From Rhodovarius lipocyclicus (lineage in GTDB: Bacteria > Pseudomonadota > Alphaproteobacteria > Acetobacterales > Acetobacteraceae): a DNA stretch of 64,000 bases. The notes beneath the pieces were generated by a model. That model was not told the origin of the DNA. It ran no database searches and saw only the letters and a list, made by a program, of their open reading frames with translations. Each line of letters begins with the position of its first letter. Positions within the stretch are counted from its first letter, which is position 1. Positions 48,001 to 56,455 of this stretch are shown here, piece by piece. Made by a program: the position numbers and the translations under genes. The stretch spans positions 186,001 through 250,000 of the forward strand of contig NZ_JAAABL010000003.1 of NCBI RefSeq assembly GCF_009900765.1, given 5' to 3'.

Positions 48001-48142
48001 CTGGGGCCCGATGGCGGCGGCCATGATCGGCGGTTTGACGGTGGCGACGGTGGTGACGCTGTTCGTGGTGCCGGCCCTGTATGGGCTGGCGCTGCGCCAA
48101 CCGGCGCGGGAGCCGGAGGCGCTGCCCACCCCCGCCGAGTGA
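45077..48142 (+). CDS. RND family efflux pump permease
   Basis: A 1021-aa inner-membrane proton-driven exporter of the AcrB/HAE1 superfamily. The N-terminal helix is at about 14-30, large periplasmic loops lie at 30-330 and 560-830, and the proton-relay aspartates are in LGLLVDDAIIAIE (helix 4). The permease ends with helices 8-12, including GMIMRNTLILVDQV. It starts one base into the adaptor stop. Substrates cannot be read from sequence; TetR control suggests toxic hydrophobic compounds. Confidence 0.94.
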   Translation: MHTRINPSEWAIRNGALTLFAMILVLAMGFMAWNRLGRAEDPGFTIKVMVIQAQWPGASAAEVQDQVLDRIEGRLQDLAFIDTLQSFSRPGVGTITLTLRDDTPARLVADLWYQVRKKVGDMRAQLPSGVIGPFFNDEYSDVYSAVIALTGADNAELARQGERLRIRLRRIPGVEKVVLDGEQPQRVHVEVSHARLATLGIAPDVIITALQRHNPVTPGGTVETGSTRINLRLPDGLDGIESVGATPIPLDGRTIRLADIATITRGVADPPSTAIRFRRDGAVLLSVVKERGVDVLRLGAALEAELDRIRRELPAGLALSLVSDQPHIVRESVNEFLVKLGAALGVVLVISFLSLGFRPGIIVALSVPLTLSLVFAFMLWRGTELERISLGALILALGLLVDDAIIAIEAMLVKLEQGWDKVRAAGFAWTSTAGPMLTGTLMTVAGFIPVGFANSTSGEYAGGIFWVVGAALIASWVVAVVFTPWLGAAMLRVAPHIGHDPYQGRFSRVLRAAVSACVRFRWLVMALTVALLVVGFVGMGMTRKQFFPVSQRLEILVDVDLRQGASFGATDDVIRRLEAAVADDPDVRHYTAYLGAGAPRFFLALNPDLPNEAFGKLIIETRDLAARERLRSRLIQMVQDGAFTEARVRVSRLDFGPPVSYPVQFRLMGPDANVLRRLGDEWVHALNTVPGARAAQTDWNERAPAVRLELDLPRLAQLGLSPQAVANSLGALISGVTATQIREGNRQVDVVLRAPPEERMSLSQLPDLTLATPAGPVPLSQVARLVPAMEEPILWRRNREPFITIRSDILPGYQAPDVTNAALPLLAPLVAALPPGYRMEVGGALEQSAKANASLFVLFPVMLAVMAALLMLQLRHFGRAALVFATAPLGIPGAAAALLLFDAPFGFVALLGVIALAGMIMRNTLILVDQVQQDLEAGHDLREAIVESAVRRARPVVLTALAAILAFIPLTQSAFWGPMAAAMIGGLTVATVVTLFVVPALYGLALRQPAREPEALPTPAE

Positions 48143-48143
48143 A

Positions 48144-49208
48144 CTACGCCCAGCGCTGCGCGCGGAGCTGTTCCTCGCCGCAGACGCGGTTCCGCCCGCC
48201 TTCCTTGGCGCGGTACATCGCCTGGTCGGCACGCTTCAGGAAGGCCGCCACCGGCTCTCCGCCGCGATAGGCCGCGACGCCGAAGCTGGCGGTGATATTG
48301 CCCAGCTGGTCGCCCGTGGTGCGCACCGTCAGCGTCTGGGTGGAGACGGCGAGGCGCGTCCGCTCCGCGATCTGCATCGCCTGGCCCGCCAGCGTGCCGG
48401 GCAGCAGCACGGCGAATTCCTCGCCGCCGAAGCGCGCGGCCAGATCCCGCTCCCGCAGCAGGGAGGCGACGGTGATCGCGGTGCGCCGCAGCACCGCGTC
48501 GCCCACCGGGTGGCCCCAGCGGTCGTTGATGGATTTGAAATGGTCGATGTCCAGCAGGATCATCGCCAGGGGCTGGTCGCTCTCGGTCGCCTGGGCGGTC
48601 AGGGCGCGCAGCTGCGCGTCGAAGGCGCGGCGGTTGGGCAGGCCGGTCAGGGCGTCGGTGTTGGCCTCCCGCCGGGTGTCCTCCAGCTCTCCGCGCAGGG
48701 ATTCGATCTGCTGGGCGGAATGGGCGATCTTGCGGCCCATCTCATGGGTGCGGCGGGTCATCTCCCGCGCCTCATCCACCAGCCGGGCCAGCACGGATTG
48801 CAGGCGTTCGGGGTTGCGCAGCGCCTCGGCCGACAGCTCGTTCAGGGAATCGCCGAAGGCCACGGCATCGGCGCCATGCTCAGCCATGATGCCCAGCGCC
48901 TCCCTCAGCGTGCCGGAGATGCGCGACAGCGCGTTGGACAGCGCGCCGAATTCCGCCTGCGGCTGGAAGAAGCGGGCCGAGAGTTCCTCCATGACCGAGT
49001 CGCTGATCCGGCCGCGGGCCTGCGCCAGCTCCAGCGCATGGGACAATCCGGGCTTCTGGCCCGCATGGAATTCATACCAGATGTTATAGTTGGGCGGGCT
49101 GGGCGGCAGCCCGTGCTCCTGCAGGGAGGCGATCGCGGCCCGGGCATGGGCCGTGATCTGCAGCAGGCGCTGGGCCCGTGTGGTGGGGGACTGGAGTGCG
49201 AGCGCCAT
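48144..49208 (-). CDS. Diguanylate cyclase with GGEEF active site
   Basis: A 354-aa cytosolic GGDEF protein that should make c-di-GMP. The N-terminal 180 residues are helical, without membrane helices, and contain a coiled coil at about 130-180. The catalytic domain has DALTGLPNRRAFD, DIDHFKSIND and the active site GGEEF at 261-265, with an inhibitory site RERD (252-255) exactly five residues before it. The ATG at 49208 follows GGGAGG. The stop is one base from the convergent RND pump stop. The input signal for the N-terminal domain is unknown. Confidence 0.93.
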   Translation of the reverse strand: MALALQSPTTRAQRLLQITAHARAAIASLQEHGLPPSPPNYNIWYEFHAGQKPGLSHALELAQARGRISDSVMEELSARFFQPQAEFGALSNALSRISGTLREALGIMAEHGADAVAFGDSLNELSAEALRNPERLQSVLARLVDEAREMTRRTHEMGRKIAHSAQQIESLRGELEDTRREANTDALTGLPNRRAFDAQLRALTAQATESDQPLAMILLDIDHFKSINDRWGHPVGDAVLRRTAITVASLLRERDLAARFGGEEFAVLLPGTLAGQAMQIAERTRLAVSTQTLTVRTTGDQLGNITASFGVAAYRGGEPVAAFLKRADQAMYRAKEGGRNRVCGEEQLRAQRWA

Positions 49209-49334
49209 GCGACCTCCCGCGACGTGGTGAATGGGGCAGAGGCAAGCTGCCATGGCCGAATGAACAATGCGTAAGCACTGCCGGCACCATCTGCGGGCTG
49301 GGCAATGGGGCCGTGGCCTCGTAACTTGGGGGTC

Positions 49335-50492
49335 ATGGACCCTGAACTTCACGCCCGCCTTGCCGCCTGGCGCCGCCATCTGCACGCCAACCCCGGCCTG
49401 ACCCTGCATGAGCAGGACACCGCAGCCTTTGTTGTCGAGAAGCTGAAGGAGATGGGGGTGAGCGAGATCACCCCCGGCGTCGGCGGCCATGGCGTGGTGG
49501 CGACGCTGCGGCGGGGCGATGGCTCCAACCGCGCCGTGGGGCTGCGGGCGGATATGGACGCGCTGCCGATCCAGGAAATCAGCCAGGACCTGCCCTGGGC
49601 CAGCAAAAACCCCGGCGTGATGCATGCCTGCGGGCATGACGGCCACACCGCCGCCCTGCTGGGCGCGGCCCAGCTGCTGCTGAACGACCCGAGCTGGACC
49701 GGCACCGTGCAGCTGGTGTTCCAGCCCGCCGAGGAAGGTGGCGGCGGCGCCCGCAAGATGATCGCCGAGGGCCTGTTCCAGCGCTTCCCGATGGAGCGCA
49801 TCTTCGGCTGGCACAACTGGCCCGGCCTGCCCACCGGCACCATCGCCGTGCACGACAGCGCCGTGATGGCCGCGGGCGCGCGGTTCGAGATGCGCTTCAC
49901 CGGCCATGGCGGCCACGCCGCCCTGCCGCACCTGACGCATGACGCCATGCTGGGCCTGGGCCATGCCATCGTCGCGTTGCAATCGGTGGTGTCGCGCGGG
50001 CTCGATCCGCTGCGCAGCGGCGTGGTCTCCCTGACCATCGCCAAGGCGGGCGAGGCGCAGAACCAGATCACCGAATGGGCGGAGCTCAAGGGCACCGCCC
50101 GCTGGCTGCATGAGGAAGTGGGCCAGACGATCGAGCGCCGGATGGGCGAGATCGCCCAGGGCATCGCCGCCGCCTTCAACCTGCAGGTGGATTTCAAGTT
50201 CCGCCAGGGCGTGGCCGTGACGGCCAACCACCCCGCCGAGCGCGATTTGGCCGCCGCCGCCGGCGCGCTGGTCGCCCCCGTGACGCGCGACGTGCAGCCC
50301 GCCATGACCGGCGAGGATTTCTCCTGGTATCTGAAGGAAGTGCCGGGCGCCTTCGTCTGGATCGGCAATGGCCCGACCGATGGCGGCCGCGAACTGCACA
50401 ACGCCAATTACGACTTCAACGACGAAGCCCTGCCGGCGGCCAGCGGCTTCCTGGCCAGTGTCGCGAAGAAGGCGCTGGCGGGCGAGGGCTGA
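49335..50492 (+). CDS. M20 family metallopeptidase / amidohydrolase (hippurate hydrolase-like)
   Basis: A 385-aa dinuclear metal hydrolase of the M20D type that cleaves N-acyl amino acids such as hippurate or IAA conjugates. The metal-binding HACGHDGH lies at 97-104, EEGGGGARKM provides the catalytic glutamate pair, the dimerisation-domain motif FTGHGGHAALPH follows, and ELHNANYDFND is near the C-terminus. The ATG at 49335 is divergent from the diguanylate cyclase gene with 126 bases between. No signal peptide. Confidence 0.92.
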   Translation: MDPELHARLAAWRRHLHANPGLTLHEQDTAAFVVEKLKEMGVSEITPGVGGHGVVATLRRGDGSNRAVGLRADMDALPIQEISQDLPWASKNPGVMHACGHDGHTAALLGAAQLLLNDPSWTGTVQLVFQPAEEGGGGARKMIAEGLFQRFPMERIFGWHNWPGLPTGTIAVHDSAVMAAGARFEMRFTGHGGHAALPHLTHDAMLGLGHAIVALQSVVSRGLDPLRSGVVSLTIAKAGEAQNQITEWAELKGTARWLHEEVGQTIERRMGEIAQGIAAAFNLQVDFKFRQGVAVTANHPAERDLAAAAGALVAPVTRDVQPAMTGEDFSWYLKEVPGAFVWIGNGPTDGGRELHNANYDFNDEALPAASGFLASVAKKALAGEG

Positions 50493-50510
50493 ACCCTCGC
50501 CCCCGGGCAT

Positions 50511-51479
50511 TCAGGCGAACAGCTTCGCCATCCACCGCCCGGCCGCCGCCACCGAGGCGTCGGCCGCGCCGATCACCCCAGTGCCGCGCAGGAAGCCGTG
50601 CACCACGCCGGGGAAGATGTGCGTCTCCACCGGCACGCCCGCCTTCTCCAGCGCCGCGGCCATCGCGTAGTTCTCGCTGGCCAGCACATCGAGGCCCGCG
50701 ACATGCACCTGGCAGGGCGGCAGCCCGGCCAGGTTGGCCCGCAGCGGCGAGGCCAGCGGGTTCAGCCGCCCCGCCGCATCGGGGCAATAGGCGCGCCAGT
50801 AGAAATCCATCTTGGCCAGGGTCAGGCCATAGCCCTCGGCGAATTCGCGGTAGCTGTCCGTGGTCAGCGGGTGGTCGAACACGCCATAGTTCAGCAGCAG
50901 GCCGCGCAGGGGCAGTGGCGCGCCGCAATCCCGGTTCAGCAGCCCCACCGCCGCCGAGAGATTGCCCCCCGCGCTGTCACCGCCCACGATGATGCGCGTG
51001 CCGTCCAGGCCGAGGGACACACCCTCCCGCGCCACCCAGCGCACCACATCCATCGATTCATGCAAGGCCTGGGGGAACACCGCCTCCGGCGACAGGGCGT
51101 AGTCCACCAGCAGCACGGCGGCGCCGCTGGCGGCGGCGTATTCGCGGGCCAGCCGGTCATGGCTGTCGATGCTGCCCCACACCCAGCCGCCGCCATGCAG
51201 ATAGACCAGCACGGGCAGGGGCCCGGCCGCCGCCGGCTTGTGCAGCCGGCACAGTAGCCGCCGCCCCCGGATGGGCAGCCAGATCTCGCGGCTTTCGGCC
51301 ATCACCGGCCCGCCCGGCTCCAGCGGCGCGGAGAGCAGGTCGTTCACCCGGCGCGGCTCATCGAAGGGCCCGCCGCGCGGATCGGCCGGAATCACCAGGG
51401 CGGGCAGGGCCTTGGCGCGCTCGGCCAGCGCCTGGGTATAGGCGGCCATGTCGGCGTCCATGCGGGGGTCCAGGGGCAT
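50511..51479 (-). CDS. Alpha/beta hydrolase, hormone-sensitive lipase (HSL) family
   Basis: A 322-aa esterase of family IV. The oxyanion motif HGGGW is at 95-99, the nucleophile S169 in GDSAGG, the acid in HVAGLDVLASENY and the histidine in VVHGFLR. The ATG at 51479 lies 6 bases after GGAG; an ATG at 51491 would add four residues. It is convergent with the M20 gene and divergent from a Bug-type binding-protein gene with a 121-base gap. Confidence 0.88.
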   Translation of the reverse strand: MPLDPRMDADMAAYTQALAERAKALPALVIPADPRGGPFDEPRRVNDLLSAPLEPGGPVMAESREIWLPIRGRRLLCRLHKPAAAGPLPVLVYLHGGGWVWGSIDSHDRLAREYAAASGAAVLLVDYALSPEAVFPQALHESMDVVRWVAREGVSLGLDGTRIIVGGDSAGGNLSAAVGLLNRDCGAPLPLRGLLLNYGVFDHPLTTDSYREFAEGYGLTLAKMDFYWRAYCPDAAGRLNPLASPLRANLAGLPPCQVHVAGLDVLASENYAMAAALEKAGVPVETHIFPGVVHGFLRGTGVIGAADASVAAAGRWMAKLFA

Positions 51480-51600
51480 CGGCTTCTCCATATTCTGTCG
51501 GACAATGCCGCCAGCGAGCCCCAAGCCGCGCGGGCAGGCAAGGGTGCCCCGCCGGGTTTTGTGGCTTGCGCGCCGGGGTGGGCGGCGAAATCATCGCGCC

Positions 51601-52551
51601 ATGATCGTCCGCCGAACCCTCCTGGCCGCCACGCTGGCCCCCATGGCCGCGCAGGCCCAATCCTGGCCCAGCCGGCCCATCGCGCTGGTGGTGCCGTTCC
51701 CCGGGGGCGGGTCGCTCGACATCATCACCCGCATCCTGCAACCCCGCCTGGCGGAGATGCTGGGCGGCAGCGTGGTGGTGGACAACCGCCCCGGGGGTGC
51801 GACCGTGATCGGCACCGATGTGGTGGCCAAGGCCGCGCCCGACGGCCACGCGCTGCTGGTCATGGCCAACAGCTTCACCATCAACGCGACGCTGCTGCCC
51901 AACACCCCCTTCGATGCCCGGCGGGATTTCACCGGGGTGGGCAGCATCGGCTTCAACCCGCATGTGCTGATCACCGCGCCCAACGCCCCCTGGCGCGACC
52001 TGGCGGCCCTGCGCCGCCTGCCGCCCGCGCAGAGCCTGACCTATGCCTCCTTCGGGCAGGGCACCTCCTCGCATCTGGGGGGCGAGAGCCTGCGCCTGGC
52101 CACGGGGTTGACCATGACGCATGTACCCTATCGCGGCGCGGCACCCGCGCAGGTGGATGTGGCGGCCGGCCGGGTGGACGTGATGTTCAGCAACCTGCCG
52201 GATGCCCTGCCGCTGATCCGCGACGGGCGGCTGCGCGCCCTGGCGGTGGCGGATGCGCAGCGCCACCCCGCCATGCCCGATGTGCCGACCCTGGCGGAGC
52301 TGGGCCTGCCGCAGGTCGTGTCCAATTCCTGGTTCGCCATGGTGGCGCGGGCGGGCACGCCGCAGGGCGTGCTGGAAAAACTGAACGAGGCCCTGAACGC
52401 CGCCCTGGCCGAGCCCGCCATCCGCACCCGCTTCGAGGAGCTGGGCTTCACGCCCAACCCCATGCGCCTGCGCGCCTTCAACGAATTCCTCACCGAGGAA
52501 TTCACCCGCAACGCCCGGCTGATCCGCGAGGGCGGGATCACGCCGGGCTGA
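51601..52551 (+). CDS. Bug-family (TctC) periplasmic substrate-binding protein
   Basis: A 316-aa binding protein with a signal peptide ending near AAQAQ and the family blocks IALVVPFPGGGSLDIITR, YASFGQGTSSHLGGESL and HVPYRGAAPAQVDVAAGRVD. It is only distantly similar to the Bug protein at 35685-36659. It converges with the MmgE/PrpD gene, 7 bases between stops, a pairing that suggests a related carboxylate ligand. Confidence 0.9.
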   Translation: MIVRRTLLAATLAPMAAQAQSWPSRPIALVVPFPGGGSLDIITRILQPRLAEMLGGSVVVDNRPGGATVIGTDVVAKAAPDGHALLVMANSFTINATLLPNTPFDARRDFTGVGSIGFNPHVLITAPNAPWRDLAALRRLPPAQSLTYASFGQGTSSHLGGESLRLATGLTMTHVPYRGAAPAQVDVAAGRVDVMFSNLPDALPLIRDGRLRALAVADAQRHPAMPDVPTLAELGLPQVVSNSWFAMVARAGTPQGVLEKLNEALNAALAEPAIRTRFEELGFTPNPMRLRAFNEFLTEEFTRNARLIREGGITPG

Positions 52552-52558
52552 TCGCGCC

Positions 52559-53974
52559 TTACTCGCCCGCCAGGCGGCTGACCTGGGCGGGCACGCCCAG
52601 ACGCAGCATCGCGTGCACATCCGGCGCGCTCTCCAGGCCCAGGATGGCATCCGCCAGGCGCGTGGCCTGGTCGGCGCCCAGCACCGCGTCGGACAGGGCG
52701 TGGAACTTCTGCCGCAGTTCGGCCTCGGTCAGGAAGTTGGCGGGTTCGCCCTTGGGCACCACCACCTTCTTCATGAAGGTCTGGCCGCGCGCCACCAGCG
52801 TGACCTTGCCGGACATGTTGGCGGGGAACTCGGCCTCGATCTCCGGGTCGAACTCGGTGAAGATCTTCGGCATCAGGGCGCGCAGCGTGGGGTCCTGCAG
52901 CTTCTCGTAGCTGTCCCAGCCGAAATGGCCATAGGCGAGCGCGTTGGCCACCACGAAGGGGCCGCTGAACTGGCCATCCACCACATTCTGCGGGTTCTGC
53001 TTGTAGGCGATCGGGTCGCCCACCAGGCGCATGCCGGCGGCCGGCAGGCCCATGGTCACGCGCTCGATCTCCTCCGGCTTCAGGCCCAGCTCGGCACGCA
53101 ACGCCAGCGCCGCGTCCACGCTGGCATGGCCATAGCGGCAGGAGGGGTACGGCTTCACCGCCGTCTCCATCAGCTCGAACTGCGTGCCCAGATCCTGCAC
53201 GGCGCGGGCGGGCGTCGGGTTGGGGGCGTAGGCCTTGAAGAAGCCGATCTTGCCCTCCAGCGCCTGGCCGGCGCCACGGAAGCCCTCGCGCGCCAGCAGC
53301 GCGGCCGACAGGCCCGACATGGAGGCCCAACCCACCTGGAACCGCTTGGTCCAGGCGCCGTTGTTCAGGAAGGCGAGGCTGCCGGCCGACTGGCTCAGCG
53401 CGATGCCGATCGCGTCCTCGGTCGCGGCCGCATCCAGGCCGAACACCCGGGCGGCGGCCACAGCCGCGCCGAAGCAGCCGCAGGTGGCGGTGGGGTGGAA
53501 GCCGCGGGCATAATGCTCGCCGCCCGGCAGCGCGAGCGAGAGGCGGTTCGTCACCTCATAGCCCGCCACGATGGCGGCCAGCACGTCCTCGCCCTTCGCG
53601 CCCACGATCTCGCCGGCGGCGAAAGCGGCCGGGATCACGGGCGCGCCTGGGTGCAGGGTGCCGGCGGCGTGGGTGTCGTCGAAATCCAGGCTGTGGGCGA
53701 AGGCGCCGTTCAGCAGGGCCGCGCCCACGGGCGTCCAGCGGCTGGCCTCGCCCAGCACCACATGGTTGCCGCCCGACAGGCCCATGGCGCGGGCCGCGGC
53801 CAGCAGGGGGGCGCTGCTCTCGGCGTCCACCCGGCCGCGCAGCATGTTGCCCGCCAGGTCGAGGACGAGAAAACGTGTGCGCTCCCGCACATCGGCGGGC
53901 AGGGCGCCGAAGCGGATGCCCGCCGCGTATTCAGCGAAAATCCTGGTTACCGGCACTGTGTCGGCAGCGGTCAT
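52559..53974 (-). CDS. MmgE/PrpD family protein
   Basis: A 471-aa protein of the MmgE/PrpD (2-methylcitrate dehydratase / cis-aconitate decarboxylase / immune-responsive gene 1) family. The conserved blocks are LNGAFAHSLDFDDTH, GYEVTNRLSLAL, HPTATCGCFGAA, KPYPSCRYGH and the C-terminal lid domain. The ATG at 53974 follows GGAGGA. No prpB or prpC genes are nearby, so a role in the methylcitrate cycle is not supported, and a different hydroxy- or tricarboxylate substrate is likely. Confidence 0.9.
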   Translation of the reverse strand: MTAADTVPVTRIFAEYAAGIRFGALPADVRERTRFLVLDLAGNMLRGRVDAESSAPLLAAARAMGLSGGNHVVLGEASRWTPVGAALLNGAFAHSLDFDDTHAAGTLHPGAPVIPAAFAAGEIVGAKGEDVLAAIVAGYEVTNRLSLALPGGEHYARGFHPTATCGCFGAAVAAARVFGLDAAATEDAIGIALSQSAGSLAFLNNGAWTKRFQVGWASMSGLSAALLAREGFRGAGQALEGKIGFFKAYAPNPTPARAVQDLGTQFELMETAVKPYPSCRYGHASVDAALALRAELGLKPEEIERVTMGLPAAGMRLVGDPIAYKQNPQNVVDGQFSGPFVVANALAYGHFGWDSYEKLQDPTLRALMPKIFTEFDPEIEAEFPANMSGKVTLVARGQTFMKKVVVPKGEPANFLTEAELRQKFHALSDAVLGADQATRLADAILGLESAPDVHAMLRLGVPAQVSRLAGE

Positions 53975-54076
53975 CTTGGGGTCCTCCAGTTCTGGGGGCC
54001 AGTCTAGCGCCCGGTGCATAGGTTGGAAAAGCCGGGAAGGTTGCGGCACGCGGCTGGGCTGTGGCACTGGAATGCC

Positions 54077-55087
54077 ATGCTCATGCATCGCAGGGCCCTG
54101 AATGGCGCCGCACTCCATGGCGGCCTTCTGGCCCTTTCCCTTCCGATCCCCGCCCTTGCCCAACCGGCCGGGAGCTTCGAGGCCTTCCTCGCCGGCATCC
54201 GGCGGGAGGCCCGGCAGGCCGGCATCTCGGAAACCACGGTTTCCCGCGCGCTTTCGGGCATCCGCCCCAATGAGCGCGTGCTGGAACTGGACCGTCGCCA
54301 GCCGGAATTCACCATCACCTGGCAGCAATACCGGGATGGCCGCCTGTCCTTCACCCGCATCGAGGCGGGGCGCCGCGCCTATGCCGACCAGCGCAACCTG
54401 CTGCGGCAGGTGGAGGCCCGCACCCGAGTCTCGGCCAAGATCATCATGGGGATCTGGGGGCTGGAGACGAATTACGGCGGCTTCACCGGTAATTTCAACG
54501 TGATCGAGGCGCTCGCCACCCTGGCCTGGGAGGGCCGGCGCGCCGCCTTCTTCAAGAACGAGCTGATGGCCGCGCTGCGCATCCTGGATGGCGGGCATGT
54601 GAGCGTGGAGCGCATGCGCGGCAGCTATGCCGGCGCCATGGGCCAGCCGCAGTTCATGCCCAGCAGCTTCGAGCGCTTCGCGCTGGATTTCGACGGCGAC
54701 GGCCGCAAGGACATCTGGGGCAGCACCGCCGACGCGCTGGGCAGCATCGGCCATTACCTGGCCCGCAATGGCTGGCGTGAGGGCGAGGGCTGGGGCTACG
54801 AGGTGGTGCTGCCGGCGGGCTTCAACACGGGCATGGCCGAGCCTTCCCGCCCGCGCGGGGCGGGGGAATGGCCGGCGGTGGCGGAATGGGCGCGCATGGG
54901 CGTGCGGCGGGCCGATGGCGGGCCGCTGCAGGGCAGCCAGGCCGGGCTGATCATCCCGGCCAACCAGGCGGGCGGCGCGATGCAGGCGTTTCTGGCCCTG
55001 CCGAATTTCCACGCCATCCGGCGCTACAACCCCTCCAACTACTACGCCCTGACCGTGGGCATGCTGGGCGACCGGGTGACGGCATGA
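54077..55087 (+). CDS. Lytic murein transglycosylase, MltB-type (SLT_2)
   Basis: A 336-aa periplasmic peptidoglycan-cleaving enzyme with a signal peptide (LLALSLPIPALAQ). The catalytic glutamate is E130 in IWGLETNYGG, and GAMGQPQFMPSSF, DFDGDGRKDIW and GSIGHYLARNGW are the MltB blocks. A C-terminal peptidoglycan-binding domain, common in alphaproteobacterial homologues, is missing. The ATG at 54077 or 54083 may be the start. The stop overlaps the RlpA gene (ATGA), giving a two-gene cell-wall unit. Confidence 0.92.
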   Translation: MLMHRRALNGAALHGGLLALSLPIPALAQPAGSFEAFLAGIRREARQAGISETTVSRALSGIRPNERVLELDRRQPEFTITWQQYRDGRLSFTRIEAGRRAYADQRNLLRQVEARTRVSAKIIMGIWGLETNYGGFTGNFNVIEALATLAWEGRRAAFFKNELMAALRILDGGHVSVERMRGSYAGAMGQPQFMPSSFERFALDFDGDGRKDIWGSTADALGSIGHYLARNGWREGEGWGYEVVLPAGFNTGMAEPSRPRGAGEWPAVAEWARMGVRRADGGPLQGSQAGLIIPANQAGGAMQAFLALPNFHAIRRYNPSNYYALTVGMLGDRVTA

Positions 55088-55968
55088 GGCGGCTCGTCCT
55101 TCTGGGACTGCTGGCGCTGGGCGCCTGCACCCGCACGCCCCCGCCGCCGGAACCCCAGCCGCGCTATGAGGTGGGGCAGGGCTATCAGCTGGGCGGCGTG
55201 TGGTCCTATCCGCGAGAGGACTTCACCCTGAACGAGACGGGGCTGGCCGTGATCCAGCCCATGGCTCCGCCGCGCCGCACCAGCAATGGCGAGGTGTTCG
55301 ACGCCAGGGCCATGATGGCCGCCCACCGCACCCTGCAACTGCCCGCGATCGTGCGGGTGACGAACCTGGAAAACGGCCGGGTGCTGGTGCTGCGGGTGAA
55401 TGACCGCGGGCCGGTGCAGCCCGGGCGCATCCTGGGCGTCAGCCAGCGCGCGGGCGAATTGCTGGGCGTGCGCCCCGGCGCCAGCTTCCAGGTGCGGGTG
55501 CAGGTGGAGGCCGAGCCGAGCCGCGCGCTCTCATTGGGCCTGGCCGGGGATCAGCCGCGCATCGCCATCCAGGCCGCCCCGGTGGGCCGGGTGGAGCGCG
55601 AGAGCCTGGACGCCCCCGCCGGCGCCCGCGTCGCAGCCCCACGCGCGGCGAACCGCCCGCAGGCGGGGCGCGAGATCGTGGAGGCCTCGACCCCCGACAT
55701 GCCACCGCTGCGCCTGCCGGAACGGCCGGAGCAAGGCTATGCCAGCCCCGGGCGCCTGGTGGTGGATGTGGGGAACTTCTTCACCCACTCGCTGGCGGCC
55801 CGGCAGGCCGCGCGGGTGGGCGGACGGGTGGAGGCGGTCGGCCCGCGCTCCCGCCAGCAGGAATACCGCGTGCGGATGGGCCCCTATACGACCGTGCCCG
55901 AGGCGGATGCCGCCTGGGGCCGGGCGCGGGCCGCCGGCGTGGCGGATCCGCGCATCCTGGTGGAATAG
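55084..55968 (+). CDS. rlpA: RlpA-type septal ring lytic lipoprotein with SPOR domain
   Basis: A 294-aa outer-membrane lipoprotein. The lipobox LALGAC gives C15. A double-psi beta-barrel domain (about 60-150) carries NGEVFDARAMMAAHRTLQLP and VRVNDRGP. A variable linker follows, and a C-terminal SPOR domain (about 220-290; YRVRMGPYTTVPEADAAW) targets denuded glycan at the septum. It cooperates with the overlapping transglycosylase gene. Confidence 0.92.
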   Translation: MRRLVLLGLLALGACTRTPPPPEPQPRYEVGQGYQLGGVWSYPREDFTLNETGLAVIQPMAPPRRTSNGEVFDARAMMAAHRTLQLPAIVRVTNLENGRVLVLRVNDRGPVQPGRILGVSQRAGELLGVRPGASFQVRVQVEAEPSRALSLGLAGDQPRIAIQAAPVGRVERESLDAPAGARVAAPRAANRPQAGREIVEASTPDMPPLRLPERPEQGYASPGRLVVDVGNFFTHSLAARQAARVGGRVEAVGPRSRQQEYRVRMGPYTTVPEADAAWGRARAAGVADPRILVE

Positions 55969-55974
55969 CCCGCC

Positions 55975-56349
55975 TTACCAGTGGCGGTGGTGATGGTGGC
56001 CATAGCCACCCCAGCGCACCGGGCGCCCGTAATAGGCGGGCGGCGGAGGCGGCGCGTAATAGGCCGGGGGCGGCGCGTACACCACGCGCGGCGGGGGCGC
56101 GTAATAGACCGGCGGCGGCGCATAGACCGGGGCAGGGGCATAGTAGACCGGCGGCGGGGGCGGCGGCGCATAGGCATAGGCCGGCGCCGACAGGGCGGCG
56201 GCCCCCAGCGCCAGGGCGCCCAGCCCCAGGATGGTGCCGGCCACGACGGCGCCACCGCGCCCGTCATAGGCCTGGGCGGCGGGTGCGGCGGCCGCGCCCA
56301 GCACGGCAACCACAGGCAGGGCGACAAGCAGCTTCTTGATCGCGGTCAT
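55975..56349 (-). CDS. Secreted Pro/Tyr-rich low-complexity protein
   Basis: A 124-aa protein with a signal peptide ending near AAQAYD, a short hydrophobic glycine/alanine-rich stretch (about 33-58), and a tail made of YAPPP or YYAPPP units ending in a histidine-rich GGYGHHHHRHW. The ATG at 56349 follows AGAGG. No named family is recognised beyond the common alphaproteobacterial YXPPP exported proteins. The His-rich end could bind metal. It may be a cell-envelope structural or surface protein. Confidence 0.72.
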   Translation of the reverse strand: MTAIKKLLVALPVVAVLGAAAAPAAQAYDGRGGAVVAGTILGLGALALGAAALSAPAYAYAPPPPPPVYYAPAPVYAPPPVYYAPPPRVVYAPPPAYYAPPPPPAYYGRPVRWGGYGHHHHRHW

Positions 56350-56455
56350 CTTGGGCCTCTTGTGGTTCGAGATTTCCATGACCTAAGCATGCCACCGAAT
56401 AAAAGGCGGGTTTGTGGCAAGGAATGGGTGATGTCGGGGCAGGCCGGAAGGGGGC

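Noticed and set aside
44744-48232. Open frame of 1162 codons antisense to the RND adaptor and pump genes
   Set aside because: It is the mirror of the pump gene in a 70% GC genome; the product is His/Gln/Arg/Ala-rich without domains, as expected for an antisense shadow.
53975-55012. N-terminal extension of the MmgE/PrpD protein over the transglycosylase gene
   Set aside because: The ATG at 53974 has GGAGGA in front and fits the family N-terminus; the extension is a shadow of the MltB-type gene.
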